DNA of 34,575 nt from a virus, in the IMG/VR virus record IMGVR_UViG_3300005264_000053, positions 1-34,575 of that record. One strand, given 5' to 3'. The notes beneath the pieces are model-generated. The model did not search any database, was not told where the DNA came from, and saw only the letters and a program-made list of their open reading frames with translations. Shown here one piece after another: positions 7,304 to 14,699 of this stretch; position 1 is the stretch's first letter; every line of letters starts with the position of its first letter. The position numbers and the translations under genes are program-made.

Positions 7304-7924
7304 CTATACACCTTCACACATATTAGACTCCAGGTAATAAAACTTATTGTACAGTCTGTATCTTTTTTCTATATTTGATAAGTCCTCACCCTCTACAGCT
7401 TTTAGGAATTCTTCGTAATGCCCACAACTTTCAAATTCTGGGCAGCCTCCCCTGTATACACAGTTAGGTACCATGACAAAAGCGATGTTAGGATCCACTA
7501 TATTATTTACGGCCACCTTTAAATCTAGCATATACTTTCTTGTTTCCTTGTGCGATTTATAGCAAAGTCTTTTACGTGATGTATCAATTAAGTTCTGCGC
7601 ATTCATAGAACCTACAAAGTTAACTAGTGTATCCTGTGGCAGCTTGTCTCTGTCTATCCCTGTGCGGTCCTCTCGCTGAGTGGATATATATGGCTGCCAC
7701 ATATGCCTAGAGAAGTGTGTTGCTATCCAGCTTTTAATACTAGGCCACTCAAACATAATTCTTATTTCTCTTATCATTGAATGCTCAGATATTAGAGATT
7801 TAATTTTAAACCTTTGGGATACATTCGCGGATATATCTCTTTTACCTACTGTCGATCTCGCTAAGTATCTTACAAGCTCCCAGTTTACAAACCCATTGAT
7901 TATAAGTGTTTTCTTTACTTTCAT
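7304..7924 (-). CDS. ThyX-like (flavin thymidylate synthase family) protein, divergent
   Basis: A 206-aa protein resembling FAD-dependent thymidylate synthases, which make dTMP from dUMP. Supporting parts are IMFEWPSIKSWIATHFSRHMW followed by QPYISTQREDR (about residues 57-87), which sits where ThyX has its RHR-x7-S motif, and SRKRLCYKSHKETRKYMLDL with VPNCVYRGGCPEFESCG near the C-terminus, as in phage members. The motif reads RHM-x7-Q, so the catalytic-loop serine is replaced and the third position is not Arg. Either it is an altered subfamily or it no longer makes dTMP. It follows the SNF2 helicase gene with AGGAGGTAATGTAATT before the ATG. The family call is from memory of related phage proteins. 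Confidence 0.55.
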   Translation of the reverse strand: MKVKKTLIINGFVNWELVRYLARSTVGKRDISANVSQRFKIKSLISEHSMIREIRIMFEWPSIKSWIATHFSRHMWQPYISTQREDRTGIDRDKLPQDTLVNFVGSMNAQNLIDTSRKRLCYKSHKETRKYMLDLKVAVNNIVDPNIAFVMVPNCVYRGGCPEFESCGHYEEFLKAVEGEDLSNIEKRYRLYNKFYYLESNMCEGV

Positions 7925-7931
7925 AATTACA

Positions 7932-9359
7932 TTACCTCCTCAAGTATTCGTCTATTCTGGCCTTAACTGCATCCATTAAAGCCTCTTGTTTTGTAGCTTT
8001 ACCCTCTAGAACGTCCATAATTCGCTCGTCTACTGTGTTTTTAGTTATTAAATGATGAATTATAACACTTTCATTCTTTTGTCCTTGGCGGTATAATCTC
8101 GCATTTGCTTGCTGGTATAACTCTAGAGACCATATTAGACTAAACCACACTATAACATTACCGCCCGATTGGAGATTAAGCCCATGGCCCGCTGATGCTG
8201 GATGGACTAATAGGATATCAATATTACCATTATTCCAATCTTTAATGTCATTTTCTGACATTAATTCTCTAGAATTGGGAAATTTTTTTCTCAGTCTTTC
8301 AAGGTCATGTTTAAACCAATAGAATACAAGTATAGGCTTATCAACGTTTGTGTCGATTATTTCGCTTAACGCCTCAAGTTTAGATACGTGTATCTCTTCC
8401 CAGTTCGTACTTGACTCATCTGTATAAATTGCACCTTGTGTAAGTTGATGGAGTTTCATTGATAAACTAGATGCTGATGCAGCGTCTATCACTTCTCCGT
8501 CAAGTTCTAAGACAAAATCTCTCTCTAAATCTCTATACTTTTTACGATCTTTGTCTGATAATTCTACAGTTATTTTGTTGATAACCTTCTCTGGCATATC
8601 CAACCAATCCTCCGACTTCATACTGATACATATATCATCTATGGCACTATATATCGCATTTTCTGCCCCTGTACGAGGTTTATAATTGGTCTCTATTAAT
8701 TTACCGCCTGGTGTTCTAATCATGTCTGAGGCCTCAAAATAACGGTTTCTATAACCTGTATACGTAGATCCTAGGCGTTCTCCTCTGTCTAAAATATATA
8801 ATTGGCTCCATAAATCTAGTAAGCCATTAGGTGCTGGTGTACCTGTCAGCCCCACAACTCTCTTAAACAGTGGTGTAGCTTTCTTTAACATCTTAAACCT
8901 TTTACTCGATGAGTTTTTAAAGCTTGATAACTCATCAATCACCACTAGATCGAACGGCCAATCCTTAATAAACTTAAAACCTGTCTTTTTTTCCCTATTC
9001 GTATATTTGCCGTATTGCTCAATGAGCCATACAACGTTTTCTCTATTCACTATATAGATATCTGCATCAACCTCTAAGGCTTTGAGTCTCTTCTTTGCTG
9101 GACCTAATACCTTAGATATAGTTAAATGCTTAAGATGGTCCCATTTCTCTATCTCATCCGACCAAGTAACCTCAGCTACCTTTTTAGGCGCTATAACTAG
9201 CACCTTATTAATCTCAAAGTAATCATACTTGAGGTCGTTAATAGCTGTTAGTGTGGATACTGTTTTACCTAGCCCCATATCCAGGAATAAGCCGACCGGT
9301 GTATTTTCTTTAATTGCATCTATAGCTCTCTTTTGGTATACATGTGCTTTAAATTCCAT
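7932..9359 (-). CDS. SNF2-type DEAD/DEAH helicase
   Basis: A 475-aa superfamily 2 ATPase that probably translocates on DNA during phage replication or recombination. Walker A is DMGLGKT (27-33), the DEAH-box equivalent is VIDELSSFK (140-148), and motif III is GLTGTPAPNG near 171. The C-terminal RecA-like domain carries the LLVHPASAGHGLNLQSGGNVIVWF and ARLYRQGQK motifs (V and VI). Lengths of 450-480 aa are standard for the phage SNF2 proteins found beside VRR-NUC genes. It begins inside the 3' end of the VRR-NUC gene (40-base overlap) with GGAGTTAGAGAC before the ATG, so the two are probably translationally coupled. Confidence 0.93.
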   Translation of the reverse strand: MEFKAHVYQKRAIDAIKENTPVGLFLDMGLGKTVSTLTAINDLKYDYFEINKVLVIAPKKVAEVTWSDEIEKWDHLKHLTISKVLGPAKKRLKALEVDADIYIVNRENVVWLIEQYGKYTNREKKTGFKFIKDWPFDLVVIDELSSFKNSSSKRFKMLKKATPLFKRVVGLTGTPAPNGLLDLWSQLYILDRGERLGSTYTGYRNRYFEASDMIRTPGGKLIETNYKPRTGAENAIYSAIDDICISMKSEDWLDMPEKVINKITVELSDKDRKKYRDLERDFVLELDGEVIDAASASSLSMKLHQLTQGAIYTDESSTNWEEIHVSKLEALSEIIDTNVDKPILVFYWFKHDLERLRKKFPNSRELMSENDIKDWNNGNIDILLVHPASAGHGLNLQSGGNVIVWFSLIWSLELYQQANARLYRQGQKNESVIIHHLITKNTVDERIMDVLEGKATKQEALMDAVKARIDEYLRR

Positions 9360-9634
9360 GTCTCTAACTCCTCTATTAAGATATCAATCTTTTCTTCGCT
9401 GTCTATAACATAACATATCGCGCCTAAATCTGTAAACTGATTTAACCTTAAAATTTGCTGTTTCCTAAGTTTACCTTTTGGTGCTTTCATTTCAACAAAG
9501 ACAACCTTATTAACTGGAAATAAAATCACCCGATCCGGTACTCCTCGAAGTCCAGGCGATACGAATTTCATGCAAAGGCCACCCTTACTTTTTACTTTCC
9601 TAACTAATTGCTTTTCTAGATCCGACTCTCTCAT
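9320..9634 (-). CDS. VRR-NUC domain nuclease
   Basis: A 104-aa single-domain nuclease. The catalytic pattern is clear: GLRGVPDRVILFP (Asp34), then VVFVEMKAPKGKLRKQQ with the E48-x-K50 pair, the PD-(D/E)XK signature of VRR-NUC proteins, followed by LNQFTDLGAICYVID. This family is thought to cleave branched DNA. In phages it stands alone next to a SNF2 helicase, as here. The start ATG follows GAGGTGAAAAA and lies just downstream of the repeat-rich origin candidate. Confidence 0.92.
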   Translation of the reverse strand: MRESDLEKQLVRKVKSKGGLCMKFVSPGLRGVPDRVILFPVNKVVFVEMKAPKGKLRKQQILRLNQFTDLGAICYVIDSEEKIDILIEELETWNLKHMYTKREL

Positions 9635-9710
9635 TTTTTCACCTCAGCAATTCTATCATTTCTGGTCATTTTTTTTACGGGGAACAAGGGGACCAAGGGA
9701 CCAAGAATTC

Positions 9711-9793
9711 CTTAGGTAGTATATAACACTACAGCACTATACACTATACCACTACCCCTATACTACTATATACTATATACTGTACTATATATA
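9711..9793. repeat. AT-rich ACTATA repeat block (possible unwinding element)
   Basis: About 83 bases made almost only of CACTATA, ACTATA and TACTATA repeats between two inverted iteron arrays. It has no coding potential on either strand. Low melting stability and its position suggest a DNA-unwinding element. Confidence 0.6.
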
Positions 9794-9849
9794 ATTCTTG
9801 TTCCCCTTGTTCCCCGTAGTCTGCATGTGTTGATATTACTTAACTCTAC

Positions 9850-9881
9850 GGGGAACAAGTTCGATAAAATTCTTGTTCCCC
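9850..9881. repeat. 10-bp inverted repeat within iteron array
   Basis: GGGGAACAAG (9850-9859) and CTTGTTCCCC (9872-9881) are perfect inverted copies with a 12-base AT-rich loop. In single-stranded form this would make a stable hairpin, which could serve as a primase or initiator site. Confidence 0.65.
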
Positions 9882-9974
9882 TTGTTCCCCTTGTTCCCCG
9901 TTTATTGCTATTATTGTATTTATTGTAAATATATAACAAAATAAGTTGAGTAATTCTTGTTCCCCTTGTTCCCT

Positions 9975-10045
9975 TAAAATTTTTGGCTTGGTCCTTTCAC
10001 CGATAAGCTTGTTCCCTTGGTCCCCTAAAATTTTTGGCTTGGTCC
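9975..10045. repeat. 20-bp direct repeat pair
   Basis: A 20-base element (AAAATTTTTGGCTTGG core) occurs at 9975-9994 and 10026-10045, 51 bases apart. Each is joined to GTTCCC/GGTCCC iterons. The second copy ends 3 bases before the VapE-like gene stop. It may be a second class of origin site. Confidence 0.7.
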
Positions 10046-10047
10046 CC

Positions 10048-12483
10048 CTATTTTTTAGGTCTAATATAGTATCTTTGCTTTCCATATTCCTTAATTTTTT
10101 TACGTTTTCCCGATTTTTCCCAACCGATCCACCTTAAAATCTCGGCCATTTCGTATTGATCTTTTCTATTATAATTATCAATTCTGCCGCCAAAACACTC
10201 TACAAAAAGCTCTATCCCTGAGATTGTGTCTCTTCCAATTAAGGGAATATTTGTCAGCTCATTATCCCCAAAGCCGTTATAATAATTTACCTTATCGGCT
10301 ATTGATTTGCTATCCCAATCCTCTGGTATTTTAATATCTAAGAACTCAGCAGCTACTCCAGTTTTACTGTTAACAGCTGAGAATTGTTCTTGTAGTTCTC
10401 TAGATATTTTCTCGCTGTTACCACTTAAATATAGATCCTCACCTAAGCTATACACTACATCAGCCTCAGCCCATAACTGATCCACTACCTCTCTAGTTAG
10501 ATGTGACCATAACTTTTCTGTGTTCTCTACTCTTACTGGCCAAAATCTCCTCGCCCCCGTAGAGTCGATAAGGAAATCATCTCTATTAGTAGTGCCGCCG
10601 AATATACATTGGCGTGCATATGTCTCTGTCCTTCTGCCGTAAGAAGGTCTGTAGGTATCCTCTTGCTTTGATAAGAATACTTTGACGTGTTCTACTTCAG
10701 CCTTCTTCATAGCAGATAATTCTCCTAGCTCTATGATCCATTTACCCGCAAGCTGCTCCATACTTTCCTTAGTATTATCAAACTTGCCCATAGAGTCGCT
10801 AAACCACTTAGGGCTAACAGATATTCTACTAAAGAATTGTGATTTACCCATACCTTGCTCACCGACTAGGATAAGCATGTTATCGAATTTGATACCAGGC
10901 TCTCTAATTCTAGCAACACCTGCCGCCATCCACTTCCTGCTGATCGCCCTTGTATACTCTGAGTCGTCAGCACCTAAGTAGTCTATTAGCATAGTATCTA
11001 GTCTAGCCACTCCATCCCACTCTAGACTATCTAAATAATCTCTCACTGGATGGAACTTGTTTTCATTCATAACGATAGTAACTGCATCACTTATAGCCTC
11101 TCTCTTCTTTAGGCCGTAGATTGTTTCCAAGTAATGCCTTAAATTAGAGTCGTCTGAGTCGCTCCAAACTTCAACTTTCTTGTTTTTAGGCCTCCAAGCT
11201 ATAGGACCTTTAATATTGAACGACCTTCCGAACTCATCGTAACCGATAGAGCCATTTATGTTACTATCATTTCTTAGTATCTTAACAGCGTTATTGATTG
11301 TCTGCTGGATGTTTCCTTTGGTGTCGAATTTAAGTTTAGATCTCCAGGTGTCGTCCTCATCCTCTTTTATCTCTTCTACTTCTAAGCCGAACTCTTCTTC
11401 TAACTCTTCCTTTTTAACTGATGCTAGTTCAATTCTCACCTTATCGTCTCTAAGACAAAACTCACTCATCGCCGTATAACTCGGCAATTTGTGAACTGGT
11501 GTATCCTCTCTTACATCTAGATCCTTCTTTCCGAACTTGTGGATCCTGACAAGGTCAAACGCATTACATAACACACCGCCCGCCGGATCTGTCCCGTGAT
11601 GAGAGTATGAGAATATATCATCGTACACCACGACTCCGGCTGATGCGGTACCCGCTATATATGTGTATCTGCCTTCTGTGTCGCATATCTCGTATACATC
11701 AGATAAGAACTCAGATATAGCCTCAGATATCGTGTAGGACCTACAGAAAGCACCAACGACTCCCGGCTTTTCTAATGGATCGCCTTGCTTTTCTGCTGTA
11801 CTCTCGTAGAGCTTATGAGCTCTTGAGCTTTCCGGCCATGTACTCATATCCCGCCAATCTGGATGAGCGTTGAGTATCACGTCTGGATCTAAGAACGGTC
11901 CGTCAATGTGTCTGAATATATACTCACCATCTGCTGGTGTACTCGGCCAGTACATGAGCCTCTCAGGCTGATAGGTAGTATCATCGAAGAAATCTATACC
12001 TATTTCCGCAGCTACGTATCTAGCGATTGCCTTGTACTCATCACCTGTTACTTGACGACTCAACGGTATAATAAGCCTAACTTTTGGACTCTCTGCCGTG
12101 TGACTATGAGTTGTATACATAGCAATGCTATTTGCATATAACATCTCTACTACGTCCCATATATCCTCTTCCAAGAAATCCGCATCAAGCGTGATAAGTG
12201 AACGCCAAGCAACTTGACCTTTCTTTCTCTTACCCTCTTTTAGCACACCGCCAACAAAACCACCAACGTCCTTAATATTAGAACGTTGGTCTCTTGTCAT
12301 GTGTTTGTATTCTGTAACCGTCTCTCTTGTACGTGTTGTAATGCTAAGCTTATCTAATAATTCCGACCATAAAAGCTCTTTGTTTTTCCACTTCTTAGCC
12401 CAGCGGTGCGATCCTACCGCTACTCTGATAAGCCCGTCGTTTTTAACTTCTAACATCTTCTCTTGTTGTATCTGCATTTCCAT
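10048..12483 (-). CDS. VapE-like primase-helicase
   Basis: About 811 aa, combining two activities for starting replication. The N-terminal half resembles an archaeo-eukaryotic type primase: SLITLDADFLEED (near residue 100) supplies an LDxD-like metal site and HSHTAESPKVRLIIPLSR (near 130) is the usual following motif. The C-terminal half is the VirE (PF05272) helicase: DYLDSLEWDGVARLDTMLIDY, Walker A GEQGMGKS (near 541-548), Walker B WIIELGEL, and the STGARRFWPV motif. The start is uncertain: ATG 12483 and ATG 12477 both follow AGAGGTGG, and GTG 12489 is in frame. The gene abuts the iteron region, supporting a role as origin-loading primase-helicase. Confidence 0.92.
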   Translation of the reverse strand: MEMQIQQEKMLEVKNDGLIRVAVGSHRWAKKWKNKELLWSELLDKLSITTRTRETVTEYKHMTRDQRSNIKDVGGFVGGVLKEGKRKKGQVAWRSLITLDADFLEEDIWDVVEMLYANSIAMYTTHSHTAESPKVRLIIPLSRQVTGDEYKAIARYVAAEIGIDFFDDTTYQPERLMYWPSTPADGEYIFRHIDGPFLDPDVILNAHPDWRDMSTWPESSRAHKLYESTAEKQGDPLEKPGVVGAFCRSYTISEAISEFLSDVYEICDTEGRYTYIAGTASAGVVVYDDIFSYSHHGTDPAGGVLCNAFDLVRIHKFGKKDLDVREDTPVHKLPSYTAMSEFCLRDDKVRIELASVKKEELEEEFGLEVEEIKEDEDDTWRSKLKFDTKGNIQQTINNAVKILRNDSNINGSIGYDEFGRSFNIKGPIAWRPKNKKVEVWSDSDDSNLRHYLETIYGLKKREAISDAVTIVMNENKFHPVRDYLDSLEWDGVARLDTMLIDYLGADDSEYTRAISRKWMAAGVARIREPGIKFDNMLILVGEQGMGKSQFFSRISVSPKWFSDSMGKFDNTKESMEQLAGKWIIELGELSAMKKAEVEHVKVFLSKQEDTYRPSYGRRTETYARQCIFGGTTNRDDFLIDSTGARRFWPVRVENTEKLWSHLTREVVDQLWAEADVVYSLGEDLYLSGNSEKISRELQEQFSAVNSKTGVAAEFLDIKIPEDWDSKSIADKVNYYNGFGDNELTNIPLIGRDTISGIELFVECFGGRIDNYNRKDQYEMAEILRWIGWEKSGKRKKIKEYGKQRYYIRPKK

Positions 12484-12530
12484 AACCACCTCTTCTGGAT
12501 ATAGTTTTTAAAGTGCCTACTATAATCATA

Positions 12531-12650
12531 TCACTTAAAAAACTTCCTAGCAATCCTAAGTATCCATCTATTCCATATCCTGTTAGCTATACGCCCCTTC
12601 CTAACTGCTCTTACATCGTTTCTAATTCCTAACATTTTGTATATTTTCAT
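12531..12650 (-). CDS. Small basic protein, 39 aa
   Basis: A 39-aa, strongly basic helical peptide (MKIYKMLGIRNDVRAVRKG...WILRIARKFFK). Short basic proteins with an RNDV-A-KG motif occur commonly in Bacillota phage replication regions, usually unannotated. It overlaps the end of the DUF4406 gene by 4 bases, so expression is likely coupled. Nucleic-acid or membrane contact is possible from the charge. I know no function. Confidence 0.65.
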   Translation of the reverse strand: MKIYKMLGIRNDVRAVRKGRIANRIWNRWILRIARKFFK

Positions 12651-12946
12651 TTTACAACATCCTTCCTCTTTTCATAGTAAAGCACTTGTTTTCCTTTCAT
12701 TCTTGCATATTCTCTCTCAAAATTAGCACCTTTTGAATTCTCCCAATCTCCGAATAAAAGTATAGCGTCACATACATCTATCATAGCATAACAGATGTGC
12801 ATATACTCGTTGTATTCGAAACCTTCTGGAAGTATAGCAGGGTTTAGTACTGTACAACCCTGCTTTTTCAGGAACGCCTCCATCTTTGTGAATTTCTCTT
12901 TATAGTCCTTATCTCCTGTTATTTTGCTACTGATGTATATTTTCAT
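12647..12946 (-). CDS. DUF4406, nucleoside deoxyribosyltransferase-like
   Basis: A 99-aa protein of the DUF4406 type, related in fold to nucleoside 2-deoxyribosyltransferases. It opens with MKIYISSKITG, and has GCTVLNPAILPEGFEYNEYMHICYAMIDVCDAILLFGDWENSKGANFEREYA, where the strand plus DAILLFGDWENSKGA loop and the Glu (FERE) match the family's substrate pocket. It probably acts on nucleotides or nucleosides, but the reaction is not established for this group. The ATG follows AAGGAGTGATGAT. Confidence 0.85.
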   Translation of the reverse strand: MKIYISSKITGDKDYKEKFTKMEAFLKKQGCTVLNPAILPEGFEYNEYMHICYAMIDVCDAILLFGDWENSKGANFEREYARMKGKQVLYYEKRKDVVK

Positions 12947-12957
12947 ATCATCACTCC

Positions 12958-13161
12958 TTATCTATATATCTCAATCATGTCAGTATCTTTTATAAATAGT
13001 CTTAAAAAAGTTCCTTTTGAGAAGTCAGTATAAACATCAACATAATGTTTATCTCCATTACCTAACGGTTCGTGATATAAAATTTTAGTCACTCCCCCTT
13101 TACCAACTTCAACATCACCTTCAATTGTATTAAAAACTTTTCTTACTTTAATTTCTTCCAT
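12958..13161 (-). CDS. Hypothetical protein, 67 aa
   Basis: A 67-aa protein that looks all-beta (VRKVFNTIEGDVEVGKGGVTKILY...VDVYTDFSKGTFLRLFI). It has a good ribosome binding site, AAGAGGAGGATTAAACA, before its ATG. I do not recognise a family. It sits among small unit-2 genes, 11 bases before DUF4406. Confidence 0.65.
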   Translation of the reverse strand: MEEIKVRKVFNTIEGDVEVGKGGVTKILYHEPLGNGDKHYVDVYTDFSKGTFLRLFIKDTDMIEIYR

Positions 13162-13164
13162 TGT

Positions 13165-13367
13165 TTAATCCTCCTCTTTCCTTGCTATTACAAATCTATT
13201 CCCTCTCTGGGTAATTATTGCTAGATTGTAATTTTCCCATTTAACCTTCACATTCCTACCCTCTATAATCTTACTACTTATTTGTTTTACATTTAAAGCC
13301 TCGTACGTCATTTCTAACGCGTCATCTCTACTCACTATACGCTCATGTACTCTATTGTTATTTTCAT
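13165..13367 (-). pseudogene. Small gene split by a frame change (about 66 aa if intact)
   Basis: An ATG at 13367 with an excellent site (AGGAGGAATAGAA) reads only ten codons (MKITIEYMSV) to TAG. A long open frame in another register continues to 13165, encoding NNRVHERIVSRDDALEMTYEALN, then KWENYNLAIITQRGNRFVIARKEED. One extra A in the AAAA run just after the ATG would join them. Alternatively, TAGTG overlap at 13333-13337 could let ribosomes restart at GTG 13335, giving a 56-aa protein. So it is a frameshifted gene, a sequencing indel, or a leader-plus-restart pair. Function is unknown. Confidence 0.55.
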
Positions 13368-13369
13368 TT

Positions 13370-13888
13370 CTATTCCTCCTCTTTTAGCATATCCTTAACA
13401 TATTCAGCTTTTATAGGCACCAGCAGCTCATGCTTAACCTTTTCTTCTTCAATAATCCCAATCCCTAAATCCTTTACATAAGCCTTAGCTTTTTTAAGCG
13501 GCAGTACATCTATGTTAGATAAGATATCAATCTTAAGCTTGTTTAGCTTTTCTATTTTATCATCGTATTTCTTTTCCATTTCTGCTATTTCTTTTATATT
13601 TTTCGTATATAGATATCGTCTAATTTCTGATTTTAAGTCAGACGTATCTTGATTTTGTAGCTCTGTTAAAATATCCAACTTGCTCCAGTATAAATGTTTA
13701 TACTCATCAGACGAGAACTCTTTCTTTAGATCAACATCAGCAGCAACTCTGATATTAAACTTTTTAACCTTCTCATCTATAACACTCTCTATTATCTCTG
13801 TGCACTTTTTACCTTTTAATTCGTCCAATTTATCCATCTTTTTATTAAACAATACTCTTACGTGTCTCTTAAGCTGCGCCTTTGTCAT
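13370..13888 (-). CDS. Hypothetical coiled-coil protein, 172 aa
   Basis: A 172-aa, highly charged helical protein (KKMDKLDELKGKK..., EIAEMEKKYDDKIEKLNKLKIDIL). Its middle and C-terminal thirds are probably coiled coil. No catalytic motif or membrane segment is visible. The start ATG follows GAGGAGGAATAGAA, and it lies 2 bases from the upstream membrane protein gene. I do not recognise a family. Confidence 0.7.
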   Translation of the reverse strand: MTKAQLKRHVRVLFNKKMDKLDELKGKKCTEIIESVIDEKVKKFNIRVAADVDLKKEFSSDEYKHLYWSKLDILTELQNQDTSDLKSEIRRYLYTKNIKEIAEMEKKYDDKIEKLNKLKIDILSNIDVLPLKKAKAYVKDLGIGIIEEEKVKHELLVPIKAEYVKDMLKEEE

Positions 13889-13890
13889 TT

Positions 13891-14157
13891 CTATTCCTCC
13901 TCAAAATTTCCTATAATCTTATTCAGCCCCTCTACTAGATCCATAAAACTTTTAAGATCCGTATAGTTTACCTTACTCTTTGTTAGTACGTCTATACGCG
14001 TCTTATTTTTCGCGTTCTCCTGCTCTAAATATTCTATCCTTTCTTTTAACACGTTCATATCTCTTCTCTGGTCTGATAGGTCTACCATAACCCCGTATAA
14101 TAGAGCTAGTAAGACTGTCAACGCTATAAGTATTATTACTACTTGGTAATAATTCAT
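13891..14157 (-). CDS. Membrane-anchored coiled-coil protein, 88 aa
   Basis: An N-terminal membrane segment (VVIILIALTVLLALLYGVMV, about residues 6-25) is followed by a coiled coil (MNVLKERIEYLEQENAKNKTRIDVL). The layout is like FtsL/DivIC or phage Rz-type proteins, but it lies with the early accessory genes and not in the lysis cassette. GTG 14160 and ATG 14157 are both possible starts; the GGGGG at the end of the upstream gene is better spaced for the ATG. Its role is unknown; a host-membrane effector is possible. Confidence 0.7.
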   Translation of the reverse strand: MNYYQVVIILIALTVLLALLYGVMVDLSDQRRDMNVLKERIEYLEQENAKNKTRIDVLTKSKVNYTDLKSFMDLVEGLNKIIGNFEEE

Positions 14158-14160
14158 CAC

Positions 14161-14316
14161 CTACCCCCTTTTTCTAAAACTCCCCTTTTTCTGCCTCCAA
14201 TGCAGATCCGTCCTATATTCCATATACACCGTTTTCTTTTTGTTACGTTTCATTCTCTCATCCTTTAGCATTCTCTTGATGAACTCTTCGCGGCTCATCT
14301 TTTTAACCTCTTCCAC
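14161..14316 (-). CDS. Small basic protein, 51 aa
   Basis: A 51-aa, lysine/arginine-rich protein (EEVKKMSREEFIKRMLKDERMKRNKKK, then RTDLHWRQKKGSFRKRG). GTG 14316 follows a GGGGGTT site; the alternative ATG 14298 follows GAGGTTAAAAAG and would give 45 aa. The stop lies directly before the membrane-protein start codons. Probably binds nucleic acid, judging only by charge. Confidence 0.6.
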   Translation of the reverse strand: MEEVKKMSREEFIKRMLKDERMKRNKKKTVYMEYRTDLHWRQKKGSFRKRG

Positions 14317-14438
14317 TACTTAACCCCCAATCAAACTCTTTTACTTTCTTCTCAGCCTCTTCTTTTGTCTCAAATATCTCAACTTTTTTTTTTAATACTA
14401 GCGCATCTATAACATCGTCTTTATTGGTAATTCAGCAT
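14303..14438 (-). pseudogene. Possible frameshifted small ORF with A10 tract
   Basis: An ATG at 14438, right after the stop of the upstream coiled-coil gene, reads MLNYQ then TAA. The other register stays open to 14303 and encodes a protein-like stretch (KDDVIDALVLKKKVEIFETKEEAEKKVKEFDW) but has no ATG, GTG or TTG. Removing one base near codon 5 would fuse them. The open part contains ten A in a row (minus strand), a typical place for indels. It overlaps the next gene's start. Confidence 0.4.
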
Positions 14439-14699
14439 TTATTTCTTTTCCCTCCTTTTTTTTCTTTTTTTATTCTTGCTATAATATCTGTTTATTTCCT
14501 CTAACCTCTTCTCCGCTATTTCCTTTTTAGCATTAATCTCCCCTATTTCCCTTTCAAGCATTGCTAATTTAGAGGATTTAATCTCTGCGTATTCTTTCAT
14601 ACGCACTCTTACTTGTTCTGAATATACCAGGATGTCAGCCTTTAAGTTTCTACGCTCATTCTGTAGATCATCCCTATACATCTGACTTTTACTGAGCAT
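14439..14699 (-). CDS. Basic coiled-coil protein, 86 aa
   Basis: An 86-aa protein, helical nearly throughout (ADILVYSEQVRVRMKEYAEIKSSKLAMLEREIGEINAKKEIAEKRLEEI), with a polybasic tail (KNKKRKKRREKK). The ATG is at the stop of the previous gene (TAGATG) with GGAGGGTGAG before it. No family recognised. Confidence 0.68.
   Translation of the reverse strand: MLSKSQMYRDDLQNERRNLKADILVYSEQVRVRMKEYAEIKSSKLAMLEREIGEINAKKEIAEKRLEEINRYYSKNKKRKKRREKK

Larger units (their letters stand above)
9676..10047. other. Putative replication origin: 9-mer iterons around AT-rich DNA
   Basis: Between the VapE-like gene and VRR-NUC lies a non-coding stretch packed with GGGGAACAA-type 9-mers (variants GGGGACCAA, GGGACCAA) in both orientations: three at 9679-9704, two inverted at 9798-9815, one at 9850-9858, three inverted at 9873-9899, two at 9957-9973, and further ones at 10009-10025 and 10039-10048. 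A perfect 16-bp inverted repeat (9676-9691 with 9803-9818) flanks an AT-rich core of ACTATA-like repeats (9711-9793). A second AT-rich block (TTATTG repeats, 9901-9950) lies between later arrays. Iterons beside a duplex-unwinding-like element, next to the primase gene, are the standard look of a phage origin. Function is inferred. Confidence 0.7.

Noticed and set aside
9661-10047. CRISPR array
   Set aside because: Repeats are 9 bases long, in both orientations, with no regular spacers and no cas genes.
9846-10085. 79-codon minus-strand open frame with Gly-Glu/Asp-Gln repeats
   Set aside because: It is the 9-nt origin repeat read as codons, overlaps the end of the VapE-like gene in another frame and has no ribosome binding site.
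14086-14122. TTGACA at 14117-14122 with TATACG-like -10
   Set aside because: Inside a coding gene, poor -10 and non-ideal spacing; likely chance.
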